A stretch of DNA of 64,000 nucleotides, taken from positions 124,001 through 188,000 of the forward strand of contig JAEWJK010000014.1 in NCBI GenBank assembly GCA_023386555.1. Direction: 5' to 3'. This DNA is from Bacteroidota bacterium. Its GTDB lineage: Bacteria > Bacteroidota > Bacteroidia > Chitinophagales > Chitinophagaceae. The notes under the pieces are model-generated. The model ran no database searches. It was not told the DNA's origin and was given only the letters and a program-made list of their open reading frames with translations. The position numbers and the translations under genes were made by a program. Position 1 is the first letter of the stretch, and each line of letters begins with the position of its first letter. This document shows, piece by piece, positions 1 through 8,165 of the stretch.

Positions 1-721
1 ATTTTGAAATTCCTGGAGGAGCACCGGAAAAATCTTTCAAAAGTTCCTGTTCCACCTTCTGTAAACGAAGTATATCATCACTGGAGACCTTCATATCAAA
101 ATGCTGGTCGTTCATTTTTTTATAGATCCTTGTAAAGAATCTTTCAATTAAAAGCATTGTCCGGTTCTGGATGATCAGGTTCTCGAAGCTCTTGCTTTCA
201 CTTGCAGCCATTAATTCGCTTAAGATCCTTTTGTATTCAGCATCCATCGGCTCATAATTGAATGCACTCATCTTAAGCGAAAGATATTTTTTGATCACCT
301 CTCCCACTTCTTCAACACCTAAAAAGCCTTCCAGCCATTCTTTGCTGAAATGAATGTTCACATTTTTTACAACGGTGCCGTTGGTATATAAAAAAAGCCA
401 GTCAAATTTTGTGCTGGCCAGGAATACGGCAGACTTACTTGTTACTTCAGGTGTGCCCGGAACTTTGTTAATCACTTCATCAAAGCGAAGCGTATAAAAA
501 TCAAGATCACTTTTTTTACGTTGAAAAAGTATGTCTTCTTTGAAGGAATAATCGCTGATGAGGCATTGCAATCCATTAGAGAATTTTACAAGCTTCATAT
601 AGCCTTCGCCAATAGATGAATCTATAGACAAAACATTATCCTTCAGTTTAGATTTGAAAGATTTGGAGTAGAATTTTAAGAGTTCGTCGTAGTCAGTATG
701 GTTGTATTCCAGTTTAAGCAC
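1..721 (-). CDS. AraC-type transcriptional regulator, N-terminal part (cut by window edge)
   Basis: An open frame of 240 codons runs off the left edge on the minus strand. The first possible start after the upstream in-frame TGA is a GTG at 721; no ATG precedes it. The protein begins MLKLEYNHTDYDELLKFY and contains the GEGYMKLVKFSNGLQCLIS stretch that I associate with the N-terminal sensory half of Bacteroidota AraC regulators. The last visible part (LQKVEQELLKDFSG, then APPGIS) looks like the linker helix before the DNA-binding helix-turn-helix, which would lie outside the window. It starts 5 bases after the stop of the PspC-domain gene, so the two are probably one transcript. Function as a DNA-binding regulator is inferred; the HTH itself is not seen. 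Confidence 0.55.
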   Translation of the reverse strand, partial: MLKLEYNHTDYDELLKFYSKSFKSKLKDNVLSIDSSIGEGYMKLVKFSNGLQCLISDYSFKEDILFQRKKSDLDFYTLRFDEVINKVPGTPEVTSKSAVFLASTKFDWLFLYTNGTVVKNVNIHFSKEWLEGFLGVEEVGEVIKKYLSLKMSAFNYEPMDAEYKRILSELMAASESKSFENLIIQNRTMLLIERFFTRIYKKMNDQHFDMKVSSDDILRLQKVEQELLKDFSGAPPGISK

Positions 722-725
722 AAGC

Positions 726-947
726 TTACAGGTATCTCAAAGGGTTTCGTTTTGCAAACAGAATATATCTTTTGATGTTCATCCAGAAAGCCATGATCAT
801 ATAAACGATCAGCGGTGAACCCATTGTAAGAAACGAGATATAGATGAACCACATACGAATTTTTGAGGTTGCTATACCTAGTTTTTCTCCAATGGCTGTA
901 CAAACGCCAAAAAGCTGCCACTCAATGTACTGCTTTAGTCTGTTCAT
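726..947 (-). CDS. PspC-domain membrane protein
   Basis: A 73-residue protein. Residues 1-30 match the PspC-family opening (a hydrophobic helix with FGVCTAIGEKLGI, the usual GVC-G-A--LGI pattern). A second hydrophobic segment follows (IYISFLTMGSPLIVYMIMAF) and the end is basic. PspC-family proteins are small inner-membrane proteins tied to envelope stress; stand-alone copies are common in Bacteroidota and their role is poorly defined. It lies directly upstream of the AraC-type gene with 4 bases between stop and GTG start, suggesting co-expression. A near-consensus promoter box (TTAATTTG, 7 of 8 to TAnnTTTG, plus-strand 953-960) lies 5 bases before the start. Confidence 0.75.
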   Translation of the reverse strand: MNRLKQYIEWQLFGVCTAIGEKLGIATSKIRMWFIYISFLTMGSPLIVYMIMAFWMNIKRYILFAKRNPLRYL

Positions 948-1011
948 ATACGCAAATTAATTAAAATGAGTACATGATTGAAATCAAGTTTTCTGCCATC
1001 GTTTGTTACCG

Positions 1012-1019
1012 TACATTTG
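1012..1019 (+). promoter_or_regulatory. Bacteroidota -7 promoter box for aconitase
   Basis: TACATTTG fits the TAnnTTTG -7 consensus of the Bacteroidota primary sigma factor. It sits 41 bases before the ATG. A clean TTTG -33 element at the expected distance is not obvious. Confidence 0.5.
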
Positions 1020-1060
1020 CACCTCGAATTCAATATTTATAACCAAACTTTTTTATACTC

Positions 1061-3331
1061 ATGGCTTTTGATATTGAAATGATTAGAAAGGTTTATGCCG
1101 GGATGCCAGCTAAAATTGAAGCAGCAAGAAATACTCTCGGGAGACCACTGACATTATCTGAAAAAATACTCTTTTCTCATTTACATAACGATCAAAAGCT
1201 TCAAAACTTTGACCGTGGAGTAAATTATGTAGACTTTGCTCCTGATCGTGTTGCTATGCAGGATGCAACTGCACAAATGGCTTTATTGCAGTTTATGCAG
1301 GCCGGAAGACCAAAAGTGGCTGTTCCTTCAACAGTGCATTGTGATCACCTTATTCAGGCAAAAGAAGGAGCAAACAAAGATCTTGAAATAGCCCTCAACA
1401 ATAACAAAGAAGTGTACGACTTCCTTGCTTCTGTTTCTAATAAATACGGAATTGGTTTCTGGAAAGCCGGTGCTGGTATCATTCACCAGGTGGTATTGGA
1501 AAATTATGCTTTCCCTGGTGGTATGATGATCGGAACCGATTCTCATACACCAAATGCTGGTGGTTTAGGGATGATCGCTATTGGTGTTGGTGGTGCAGAT
1601 GCTTGTGATGTGATGGCCGGCCTTGCATGGGAACTAAAATGGCCTAAGCTTATCGGCATTAAACTCACCGGTAGAATGAATGGCTGGACAAGTGCAAAAG
1701 ATGTGATCTTAAAAGTTGCCGGCATTCTTACTGTAAAAGGTGGTACCGGTGCTATTGTTGAATATTTTGGTGAAGGAGCCGATAGCATCAGTGCAACTGG
1801 TAAAGCAACGATTTGTAACATGGGTGCTGAAATAGGTGCTACATGTTCTTTGTTTGCTTATGACGAGAAGATGGCAGCTTACCTGAAAGGAACAGTAAGA
1901 CAAGATGTTGCTGAACTAGCAGATACAATCAAAGAACATTTAAGACCTGATGCAGAAGTTTACAATGAGCCTGAAAAATATTATGACCAGGTTATTGAAA
2001 TAAATCTTGATGAACTGGAACCACATGTAAATGGTCCTTTCACTCCGGATCTTGCATGGCCGATTAGTCGTTTTGCTGAAGCGGTAAAAGCAAACAACTG
2101 GCCTGAGAAACTTGAAGTAGCATTGATCGGTTCTTGTACAAACTCTTCTTATGAGGATATTACACGTTCTGCTTCTATTGCTCAACAAGCTATTGATAAA
2201 AACCTGAAAGCAAAAGCTGAATTTACGGTAACACCAGGATCAGAACAGGTTCGTTATACCATTGCGAGAGATGGTTTGTTGAACATATTCGATAAAATTG
2301 GTGGAGTTGTTTTAGCAAATGCATGTGGACCATGTATTGGCCAGTGGAGTCGTCATATTGATGACCCTAACAGAAAGAATTCTATCATCACATCTTTCAA
2401 TAGAAACTTTGCAAAGAGAAATGATGGTCACTCAGGAACGCATGCTTTCGTGGCATCTCCTGAGATCGTTACAGCATTTGCAATAGCTGGTGATCTTACT
2501 TTTAATCCATTAAAAGATAAGTTGACTAACGATAATGGTGAAGAAGTTTTATTAGCAGAGCCGACTGGTCATGAACTTCCTGCAAGAGGATTTGCAGTTG
2601 AAGATGCAGGTTACCAGGCTCCTGCAGAAGATGGAAGCAATGTTGAAGTTGCTGTTAGCCCTGAATCGCAACGTTTGCAATTGTTAGCTCCATTTGCTTC
2701 CTGGGAAGGAACTGATCTTTACGGATTACGCTTATTGATCAAAGCAAAGGGTAAGTGTACAACCGATCATATTTCTATGGCTGGTCCATGGTTAAAATAT
2801 CGTGGTCACCTAGATAATATCTCTAACAACTTATTGATCGGCGCAGTAAACTATTTCAACGATAAAACAGATTCGGTAAAGAATCAGCTTACAGGTGAAT
2901 ATGGTCCTGTACCTGCTACACAAAGAGCTTATAAAGCTGCAGCTATCGGAAGTATTGTTGTAGGTGATGAGAATTATGGTGAAGGTTCATCAAGAGAACA
3001 TGCTGCTATGGAACCAAGACATCTTGGTGTAAGAGCTATTCTTGTGAAGAGCTTCGCAAGAATTCATGAAACGAATCTGAAGAAACAAGGAATGCTTGCA
3101 TTGACTTTCGTAAACAAAGAAGATTACGAGAAAGTGTTGGAAGACGATACAATTGACATCAAAGGATTAAGTCAGTTTGCTCCGGGCAAGAATTTATCTG
3201 TTGTTTTGAATCATGCAGATGGAAGTAAAGAAGAGTTTGAAGTGCAGCATACTTATAATGATCAGCAGATCGAATGGTTTAAAGCAGGTGGTGCTTTGAA
3301 TATTATTCGAATGAAGTTCTCTCAACAATAA
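1061..3331 (+). CDS. acnA: aconitate hydratase (mitochondrial-type aconitase)
   Basis: Interconverts citrate and isocitrate in the TCA cycle in the cytoplasm. The 756-residue length matches the mitochondrial-type aconitase family. The three 4Fe-4S ligands are visible: Cys359 in IGSCTNSSYED, and Cys422 and Cys425 in ANACGPCIGQW, almost the same numbering as in the animal enzyme. The C-terminal swivel domain carries GDENYGEGSSREHAA (substrate-binding Ser/Arg) and the ARIHETNLKKQG stretch. It is a single-gene unit, with a TAnnTTTG promoter upstream and a strong hairpin terminator 18 bases after the stop. The symbol is by analogy; acn would be equally fair. Malate dehydrogenase, another TCA enzyme, lies about 29 kb away and is not linked. 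Confidence 0.97.
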   Translation: MAFDIEMIRKVYAGMPAKIEAARNTLGRPLTLSEKILFSHLHNDQKLQNFDRGVNYVDFAPDRVAMQDATAQMALLQFMQAGRPKVAVPSTVHCDHLIQAKEGANKDLEIALNNNKEVYDFLASVSNKYGIGFWKAGAGIIHQVVLENYAFPGGMMIGTDSHTPNAGGLGMIAIGVGGADACDVMAGLAWELKWPKLIGIKLTGRMNGWTSAKDVILKVAGILTVKGGTGAIVEYFGEGADSISATGKATICNMGAEIGATCSLFAYDEKMAAYLKGTVRQDVAELADTIKEHLRPDAEVYNEPEKYYDQVIEINLDELEPHVNGPFTPDLAWPISRFAEAVKANNWPEKLEVALIGSCTNSSYEDITRSASIAQQAIDKNLKAKAEFTVTPGSEQVRYTIARDGLLNIFDKIGGVVLANACGPCIGQWSRHIDDPNRKNSIITSFNRNFAKRNDGHSGTHAFVASPEIVTAFAIAGDLTFNPLKDKLTNDNGEEVLLAEPTGHELPARGFAVEDAGYQAPAEDGSNVEVAVSPESQRLQLLAPFASWEGTDLYGLRLLIKAKGKCTTDHISMAGPWLKYRGHLDNISNNLLIGAVNYFNDKTDSVKNQLTGEYGPVPATQRAYKAAAIGSIVVGDENYGEGSSREHAAMEPRHLGVRAILVKSFARIHETNLKKQGMLALTFVNKEDYEKVLEDDTIDIKGLSQFAPGKNLSVVLNHADGSKEEFEVQHTYNDQQIEWFKAGGALNIIRMKFSQQ

Positions 3332-3348
3332 TATCTTTTGTTGAATAC

Positions 3349-3374
3349 AAACCCTCCTCTCATGGAGGGTTTTT
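3349..3374 (+). terminator. intrinsic terminator after aconitase
   Basis: Perfect 9-bp stem AAACCCTCC/GGAGGGTTT with a 6-base loop (TCTCAT) and a run of five to six T. It lies 18 bases downstream of the stop codon. Confidence 0.9.
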
Positions 3375-3396
3375 TATTGGTCTATATTTATAATGT

Positions 3397-4251
3397 ATGA
3401 AGGACTTACTGGAAGAAATAGAATCTCAGCTTCAGCTTGCCATAACCAAAACGGAAAAGGTTTTCGGTGGTGATATAAATGAAACATTCATACTCCAAAG
3501 TGCAGATACAAAATTCTTTCTGAAACTAAATACTGCAGACAAGGAAGATATGTTTGAGAAAGAATTCAATGGTCTTGAACTGTTACGAACTACTAATTCA
3601 ATTGCTGTTCCTCAACCATTACTCACAGAAAAACGGAATACACATATCTACCTATTAATGGAGTGTATAGATAAAGGAATTGCAACTAAAAATTTCTGGC
3701 AAACTTTCGCACAGCAATTAGCCTCACTTCACAGATCGACGAATGAAAAATTTGGGCTTGATCTCGATAACTATATCGGCTTTTTAGTTCAACCGAATAA
3801 AAAATCGAATAGCTGGAGTGAGTTTTATGCTGAACAAAGAATACTTCATTTTATCAAAAAAGCATTTGATGATAAAAAATGTGATAGCTCAGATATAAGA
3901 ATGGCAGACAGGCTTTGTAGTAAACTAGATGATCTATTTCCACCTGAGCAGCCCTCATTATTACATGGTGATCTTTGGAGTGGAAATTTTATGATCAACA
4001 AAAATGGATTGCCTGTAATTTATGATCCTGCAGTTTATTATGGACATAGAGAGATGGACATTGGTATGAGTTTATTATTTGGTGGATTTGATAAAAGCTT
4101 CTACTCCTTTTACAATGAAGCCTGGCCGATGGAACAACATTGGAAAAGCAGAATTGACCTCACACAACTATATCCTCTCTTAGTGCATTTGAATTTGTTC
4201 GGTGGCCATTATTATCAATCAGTAAGAACTACATTAAAAAAATTTAGTTGA
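3397..4251 (+). CDS. fructosamine kinase family protein
   Basis: A 284-residue aminoglycoside-phosphotransferase-fold protein of the fructosamine/ketosamine-3-kinase family. This family phosphorylates sugars attached to protein amines, allowing deglycation. Visible motifs are the N-terminal GGDINETFIL nucleotide loop, a FFLKLN lysine strand, the catalytic HGDLWSGNFM loop (Asp, Asn) and the metal-binding IYDPAVYYGHREMDIGM segment, all in family order. Length is normal. A TATATTTA box lies just upstream, so transcription probably starts close to the ATG. The next gene's promoter box begins 1 base after this stop. The bacterial substrate is not known from sequence. Confidence 0.88.
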   Translation: MKDLLEEIESQLQLAITKTEKVFGGDINETFILQSADTKFFLKLNTADKEDMFEKEFNGLELLRTTNSIAVPQPLLTEKRNTHIYLLMECIDKGIATKNFWQTFAQQLASLHRSTNEKFGLDLDNYIGFLVQPNKKSNSWSEFYAEQRILHFIKKAFDDKKCDSSDIRMADRLCSKLDDLFPPEQPSLLHGDLWSGNFMINKNGLPVIYDPAVYYGHREMDIGMSLLFGGFDKSFYSFYNEAWPMEQHWKSRIDLTQLYPLLVHLNLFGGHYYQSVRTTLKKFS

Positions 4252-4252
4252 G

Positions 4253-4260
4253 TAAATTTG
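4253..4260 (+). promoter_or_regulatory. Bacteroidota -7 box for the bestrophin-like gene
   Basis: TAAATTTG is a perfect TAnnTTTG match placed 4 bases before the ATG at 4265, so the transcript would be leaderless or nearly so. It starts directly after the upstream stop codon. Confidence 0.55.
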
Positions 4261-4264
4261 CAGC

Positions 4265-5146
4265 ATGATCAGTTACAACCCCAAAGATTGGCTCATATTC
4301 GTCTTTCGTTTTCATAAAGCAGATACAGTAAGAAAACTCTTTCCGCTTATTGTTGTCATGTGTTTATATGCCTGGCTGGTTGTTTATCTTGAACAAAATT
4401 ATTTTAAGGTATCAGATCTTAATTATGCAAAGAATGTAACTATGTTACATAACCTTCTGGGTTTTGCAATATCTATGTTGCTTGTCTTTAGAACCAATAC
4501 AGCTTATGACCGTTGGTGGGAAGGAAGAAAGCTCTGGGGACAGCTGGTGAACAACAGCAGGAATCTCGCAGTAAAAATGAATAGTTTTCTTGACCAGGAT
4601 GATGCAAAGAACCGGGCTTTTTTTCAGCAGATCATACCACGATTTGCAAGGGCAATGAAATTGCATTTAAGATCTGAGATAACGAGATTAGAACTAGATG
4701 AACAACCACATCCGGAAATTCCAAACTTTGATCATAACAAACATGTTCCAAACCAGATTGCAGGCTTGATGATGACCCGTGTTAATCTGTTGTACAGGGA
4801 TAAAATTATTAGCGGTGACCAGATGATCATATTAAACAACGAACTGAAATCTTTTCTTGATATCTGTGGTGCATGTGAACGTATAAAGAACACGCCTATT
4901 CCTTATTCGTACAGTGGATTTATAAAGAAATTCATCTTCTTTTATATCATAACGCTGCCAATAGGTCTTGTAGCCAGTTTAGGGATGATAACCATACCGG
5001 TAGTCGCATTTATTTTTTATGTGTTAGCTAGTTTGGAGATCATTGCACAGGAGATTGAAGAGCCCTTTGGTAAGGACACGAATGATCTTCCAATGGAAAG
5101 ATTATATGAGACGATCAATAAGAATTGTAAGGAAATATTGAGTTAA
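4265..5146 (+). CDS. bestrophin-like chloride channel family protein (UPF0187)
   Basis: A 293-residue membrane protein of the bestrophin/RFP-TM family. The N-terminal region has hydrophobic segments around residues 25-45 and 62-80, then the characteristic LLVFRTNTAYDRWWEGRKLWGQLVNNSRNL block, the strongest family marker. A cytoplasmic helical middle follows, and a C-terminal hydrophobic pair (about 220-260) precedes a conserved acidic cluster EIEEPFGKDTNDLPM. Bacterial homologues are pentameric ion channels, and selectivity varies in the family. It is transcribed from its own TAnnTTTG box. The stop codon is followed at once by a ten-copy heptamer tandem repeat. Confidence 0.9.
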   Translation: MISYNPKDWLIFVFRFHKADTVRKLFPLIVVMCLYAWLVVYLEQNYFKVSDLNYAKNVTMLHNLLGFAISMLLVFRTNTAYDRWWEGRKLWGQLVNNSRNLAVKMNSFLDQDDAKNRAFFQQIIPRFARAMKLHLRSEITRLELDEQPHPEIPNFDHNKHVPNQIAGLMMTRVNLLYRDKIISGDQMIILNNELKSFLDICGACERIKNTPIPYSYSGFIKKFIFFYIITLPIGLVASLGMITIPVVAFIFYVLASLEIIAQEIEEPFGKDTNDLPMERLYETINKNCKEILS

Positions 5147-5216
5147 ATGGTCAATGGTCAATGGTCAATGGTCAATGGTCAATGGTCAATGGTCAATGGT
5201 CAATGGTCAATGGTCA
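5147..5216 (+). repeat. heptamer tandem repeat, 10 perfect copies of ATGGTCA
   Basis: Ten uninterrupted copies of ATGGTCA begin on the base after the bestrophin-gene stop codon and end before ATAA. The unit is 7 bp, not a multiple of 3, and all copies are identical, which points to recent slippage-type expansion. It resembles the heptameric STRR repeats described in filamentous cyanobacteria. Confidence 0.98.
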
Positions 5217-5266
5217 ATAAAAGGAGCTTATGATGAGAATGTTCGCTGCTGAATAATGTAAAAAAA

Positions 5267-5298
5267 GTACAAGTGAGTGACACAACGAAGCTCAATAG
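5267..5298 (+). repeat. interspersed repeat arm, variant A
   Basis: Contains GTACAAGTGAGTGACACAAC followed by GAAGCTCAATAG. This is one copy of the family of intergenic arms described for the whole window, here between the convergent bestrophin-like and SET genes. Confidence 0.9.
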
Positions 5299-5325
5299 AG
5301 ATACAAAGCTGGCTAAATAATTATG

Positions 5326-5709
5326 TTACTTCTTATCAAACCACACTACCGTTTTATCATCTGGTACAGCATTATAGTTAATGCATAACTCTGATCCTTT
5401 TTTTATTGGTTTAACAGTGGTAATAGTCATCAATAAACTATCGTAATCCATATCGTAGTTACAATTGGCATCATAACTATGATTATACAATGAAACGTAA
5501 CCAAGACCAAGTGCCCCTTGTTTGTTTGATATTCCCCATTCGAATATATAATCAAACAATCTTGTGCCTTCAATCGTTTTTCGCTCTTTAGGCGTTAAGA
5601 CGATTACAGGGGAAATCTCGATAATAGTATTAGCAGGTATATTCTTTGAAGTATAAACACCTCTTCCTTTATGTCCGGAAGGTGCAACGAAGAGATAAGG
5701 TAGAATCAT
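5326..5709 (-). CDS. SET domain-containing protein
   Basis: A 127-residue single-domain SET protein. The start chosen is the ATG at 5709 (MILPYLFVAPSGHKGRGVY); a longer frame to 5739 would overlap a TATTTTCG promoter-like box and adds no conserved sequence. Visible SET features are the N-terminal GHKGRGVYTSKNIPANTII strand, the SAM/catalytic LYNHSYDANCNY motif (NHS---NC) and the C-terminal ELCINYN. SET proteins are usually lysine methyltransferases; small bacterial ones may methylate proteins, but the target is unknown. There are no pre- or post-SET cysteine clusters. It stands alone between two plus-strand genes. Confidence 0.88.
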   Translation of the reverse strand: MILPYLFVAPSGHKGRGVYTSKNIPANTIIEISPVIVLTPKERKTIEGTRLFDYIFEWGISNKQGALGLGYVSLYNHSYDANCNYDMDYDSLLMTITTVKPIKKGSELCINYNAVPDDKTVVWFDKK

Positions 5710-5777
5710 GGTAAACTTTGGGCTGCGAAAATAGCACAATAGTCATACCATGCAGTTTAATTAATTTAATTTGCAGT

Positions 5778-7169
5778 ATGAGTTTGGAGGAAGTACAACC
5801 AACATTTCTGGAGCAGTTTGAAGAACTGATAAAAACAGAGGACAAACTGCAGATCCGTGATTTTCTGAATGACCAGAACATCAGTGATGTGGCTGAGCTT
5901 ATTTATGAGCATGAAGATTACGACAGCCAGATCATTGCCAACATGGCTATACATCGTGCTGCAATGGTGTTTAAGATTTTGGACGTAACCACACAGAAGA
6001 AGATCATTAAACAACTTCCCTCCAGCAAAACAGCAGAACTGCTGAATGAATTACCTGCAGATGACAGAACAGATTTTTTAGAAGAGCTCAACCAAAATGC
6101 CATCAGGGATCTTATTAAACTATTAGACCCGGAAGAGAGAAAAGTAACACTTGCAATGCTGGGTTACCCTGAAGATTCTGTTGGTAGATTGATGACACCA
6201 GACTATGTGTATGTATATGCACATAACACTGTTGCAGAAGTATTGACAACTGTTAGAAGATTTGCACGGAATAGTGAAACCATAGATGTGTTATATATCA
6301 TCAATGAAAATGGTGAGTTGATAGATGATATAAGAATAAGAGATATTATTCTTGCTGCACCGGACAAAAGAGTGGATGAATTGATCGATGGGAGAGTCAT
6401 CACGTTAAATGTAAACGATGACCAGGAACATGCCAGTCAGGTGTTCAAGATGAATAACCGTGTGGCTTTACCTGTAGTTGATGATAATAATATTCTGCTT
6501 GGCATTGTTACCATTGATGATATGTTATGGGTAGCCAATGAAGAGTTCAGTGAAGACATACAGATGATCGGTGGTACGCAAGCCTTTGAAGAGCCTTATC
6601 TTGATATACCTATTCTTAAACTGTTTAAGAAACGTGTAGGTTGGCTCATTATTCTATTTTTAGGTGAATTGTTGACTGCCTCCGTAATGAAATATTTTGA
6701 AGATGAAATTGCCAGAGCTGTAGTGTTGGCTTTGTTTATCCCGCTAATCATTTCAAGTGGTGGCAACAGTGGTTCACAGGCATCAACACTTATTATACAG
6801 GCAATGGCTGTTGGTGAAATAACAATTGCAGACTGGTGGAGAGTAATGAGAAGAGAGATCATCAGTGGATTATTATTAGGAACGGTGTTAGGTGTTATTG
6901 GCTATTTCCGAATCGCTATCTGGCATTCATTTATGCCAGAACTTTATGCTGATGCATGGATGGAAGTTGGCTTTACTGTAGGATTTTCATTGCTTGGAGT
7001 TGTGCTTTGGGGTACTTTAACAGGTTCGATGCTTCCGTTAATATTAAAAAAGTTAGGAGCTGATCCTGCTGTATCATCTGCACCATTCGTTGCAACGTTA
7101 GTTGATGTAACAGGCTTGATCATCTATTTTAGCTTTGCTTATTTGTTTTTGCAGGGAATTATGTTGTAA
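5778..7169 (+). CDS. mgtE: magnesium transporter MgtE
   Basis: A 463-residue Mg2+ channel/transporter. The chosen ATG at 5778 (MSLEEVQPTFLEQFEELI) is preferred to an upstream in-frame ATG at 5718 because the extra residues are not family-like and would lie over the divergent promoter region. Order: MgtE N-domain of helical repeats (residues 10-125, with LPADDRTDFLEELN), two CBS domains (about 130-255; VGRLMTPDYV starts the first), then a five-helix membrane domain (about 280-463) with the signature PLIISSGGNSGSQASTLIIQ and a pore-region LTGSMLPLILKKLGADPAVSSAPF. Length and order are normal. The CBS and N domains sense cytoplasmic Mg2+ in characterised members. Confidence 0.96.
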   Translation: MSLEEVQPTFLEQFEELIKTEDKLQIRDFLNDQNISDVAELIYEHEDYDSQIIANMAIHRAAMVFKILDVTTQKKIIKQLPSSKTAELLNELPADDRTDFLEELNQNAIRDLIKLLDPEERKVTLAMLGYPEDSVGRLMTPDYVYVYAHNTVAEVLTTVRRFARNSETIDVLYIINENGELIDDIRIRDIILAAPDKRVDELIDGRVITLNVNDDQEHASQVFKMNNRVALPVVDDNNILLGIVTIDDMLWVANEEFSEDIQMIGGTQAFEEPYLDIPILKLFKKRVGWLIILFLGELLTASVMKYFEDEIARAVVLALFIPLIISSGGNSGSQASTLIIQAMAVGEITIADWWRVMRREIISGLLLGTVLGVIGYFRIAIWHSFMPELYADAWMEVGFTVGFSLLGVVLWGTLTGSMLPLILKKLGADPAVSSAPFVATLVDVTGLIIYFSFAYLFLQGIML

Positions 7170-7196
7170 CCAGGGTTCTGTTTACTATTTAGCATA

Positions 7197-7216
7197 GTTG
7201 CGTCGCACTCTTGTAC
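7197..7216 (-). repeat. interspersed repeat arm, variant B
   Basis: GTTGCGTCGCACTCTTGTAC on the plus strand (reverse complement of the B core). Located between mgtE and the Gmad2 lipoprotein gene, 43 bases before the latter's ATG. Confidence 0.9.
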
Positions 7217-7259
7217 AGCAGAATTTGCTTCGGCTTTTACAAAATAAAAAAATCATTCT

Positions 7260-7721
7260 ATGAGATATTGGATAAGCATCATGAGCTTGATTTTACTGGT
7301 TTCATGTTCACAACAGGAAGATAGAAATGCTAATGATACTACAGTAGTTAAACCAATTGATACATTCACGAAAGATCCTTCAATTGATGAAATACATGTG
7401 CATGGAAAAGATACGGTTGATGTTTATTCAAATGCAAGGTTTAAAAATGTATATGTCGAAAAGATCAACGACACTTCATTCAGGATAAATGGTAAAGCCC
7501 AGGTTTTTGAAGCTTCTTTTAGCTGGGTAATAGAAGATGGGCATAATGAATTATTATCAGGACATGGAATGACAGATGCCGGAGCACCTGAATTTGGCAA
7601 CTTCAGTTTTGTTGTGAATATAAAAAAGCAAAGAGAAAACTCAACGCTGCATCTTATACTCTTTGAAGCCAGTGCTAAAGATGGAAGCAGGCAGTATGAA
7701 TTACCTGTACCGTTGGATTAA
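7260..7721 (+). CDS. lipoprotein with Gmad2 (Ig-like) domain
   Basis: A 153-residue exported lipoprotein. The signal peptide ends in a lipobox with Cys16 (LILLVSC). Residues about 60-153 match the Gmad2 immunoglobulin-like domain best known from spore-germination proteins: NARFKNVYVEKIND, then INGKAQVFEASFSWVIEDG, GAPEFGNFSF and LILFEASAKDGS in that order. Bacteroidota do not make spores, so it is probably an envelope-attached binding domain of unknown partner. Its stop codon overlaps the stop of the convergent downstream gene by 4 bases. The family call is from the very regular spaced motif. Confidence 0.8.
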   Translation: MRYWISIMSLILLVSCSQQEDRNANDTTVVKPIDTFTKDPSIDEIHVHGKDTVDVYSNARFKNVYVEKINDTSFRINGKAQVFEASFSWVIEDGHNELLSGHGMTDAGAPEFGNFSFVVNIKKQRENSTLHLILFEASAKDGSRQYELPVPLD

Positions 7722-8164
7722 GTGTTGAAGATGTTTTTACTGTCTTCCGATACTCGTAAATAGGACTTCCGTTTTATAAAGTTGAAGAAAAGAAAATATA
7801 AAACCACTATCACTAATACCACAGCCCTTATCATCTCGAAATTTGCAGGCTTTTCTACTCCCAACCATTTAAGTGCCATAGGAGAAAGTAACGATAAAAG
7901 AAAAGATGCATAGAATAACCAAAAGTAAGGCATATTACTTTCTACCTGTAAGAACTTAATATCATTTTCATTCAAAACAACCTCGTATGTATTACTGCTA
8001 TACCAGTTCATCTTACATTGTACTGTGTGCACTCCTGCAGGAACAATAAACTCTTCAGGATTTCCTTTCACAGCCTCTCCTACATTTGTCCCATCAATAT
8101 AAATAGAAAGTCTTCTAAAACGTTGTTGAAACGATGGTTTGGGATTGATGATGATCTTTGCCAT
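7718..8164 (-). CDS. small membrane protein of unknown function
   Basis: A 148-residue protein I do not recognise. Residues 1-70 are beta-rich and soluble (LSIYIDGTNVGEAVKG, then EEFIVPAGVHTVQCK), resembling a PEGA-like or carbohydrate-binding strand pattern. Two hydrophobic helices follow (about 78-97 and 112-132) and then a basic tail. It starts 1 base after the stop of lysC, so it is almost certainly co-transcribed with aspartokinase, though no functional link is evident. Its stop overlaps that of the convergent Gmad2 gene. Confidence 0.75.
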   Translation of the reverse strand: MAKIIINPKPSFQQRFRRLSIYIDGTNVGEAVKGNPEEFIVPAGVHTVQCKMNWYSSNTYEVVLNENDIKFLQVESNMPYFWLFYASFLLSLLSPMALKWLGVEKPANFEMIRAVVLVIVVLYFLFFNFIKRKSYLRVSEDSKNIFNT

Positions 8165-8165
8165 A

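Noticed and set aside
5147..5216. CRISPR-like array
   Set aside because: Units are 7 bp and touch each other; there are no spacers of 25-40 bp and no cas genes.
5718..5777. Longer N-terminus of MgtE (ATG at 5718)
   Set aside because: The added 20 residues are not MgtE-like and cover the region between divergent genes; the ATG at 5778 gives a normal family start.
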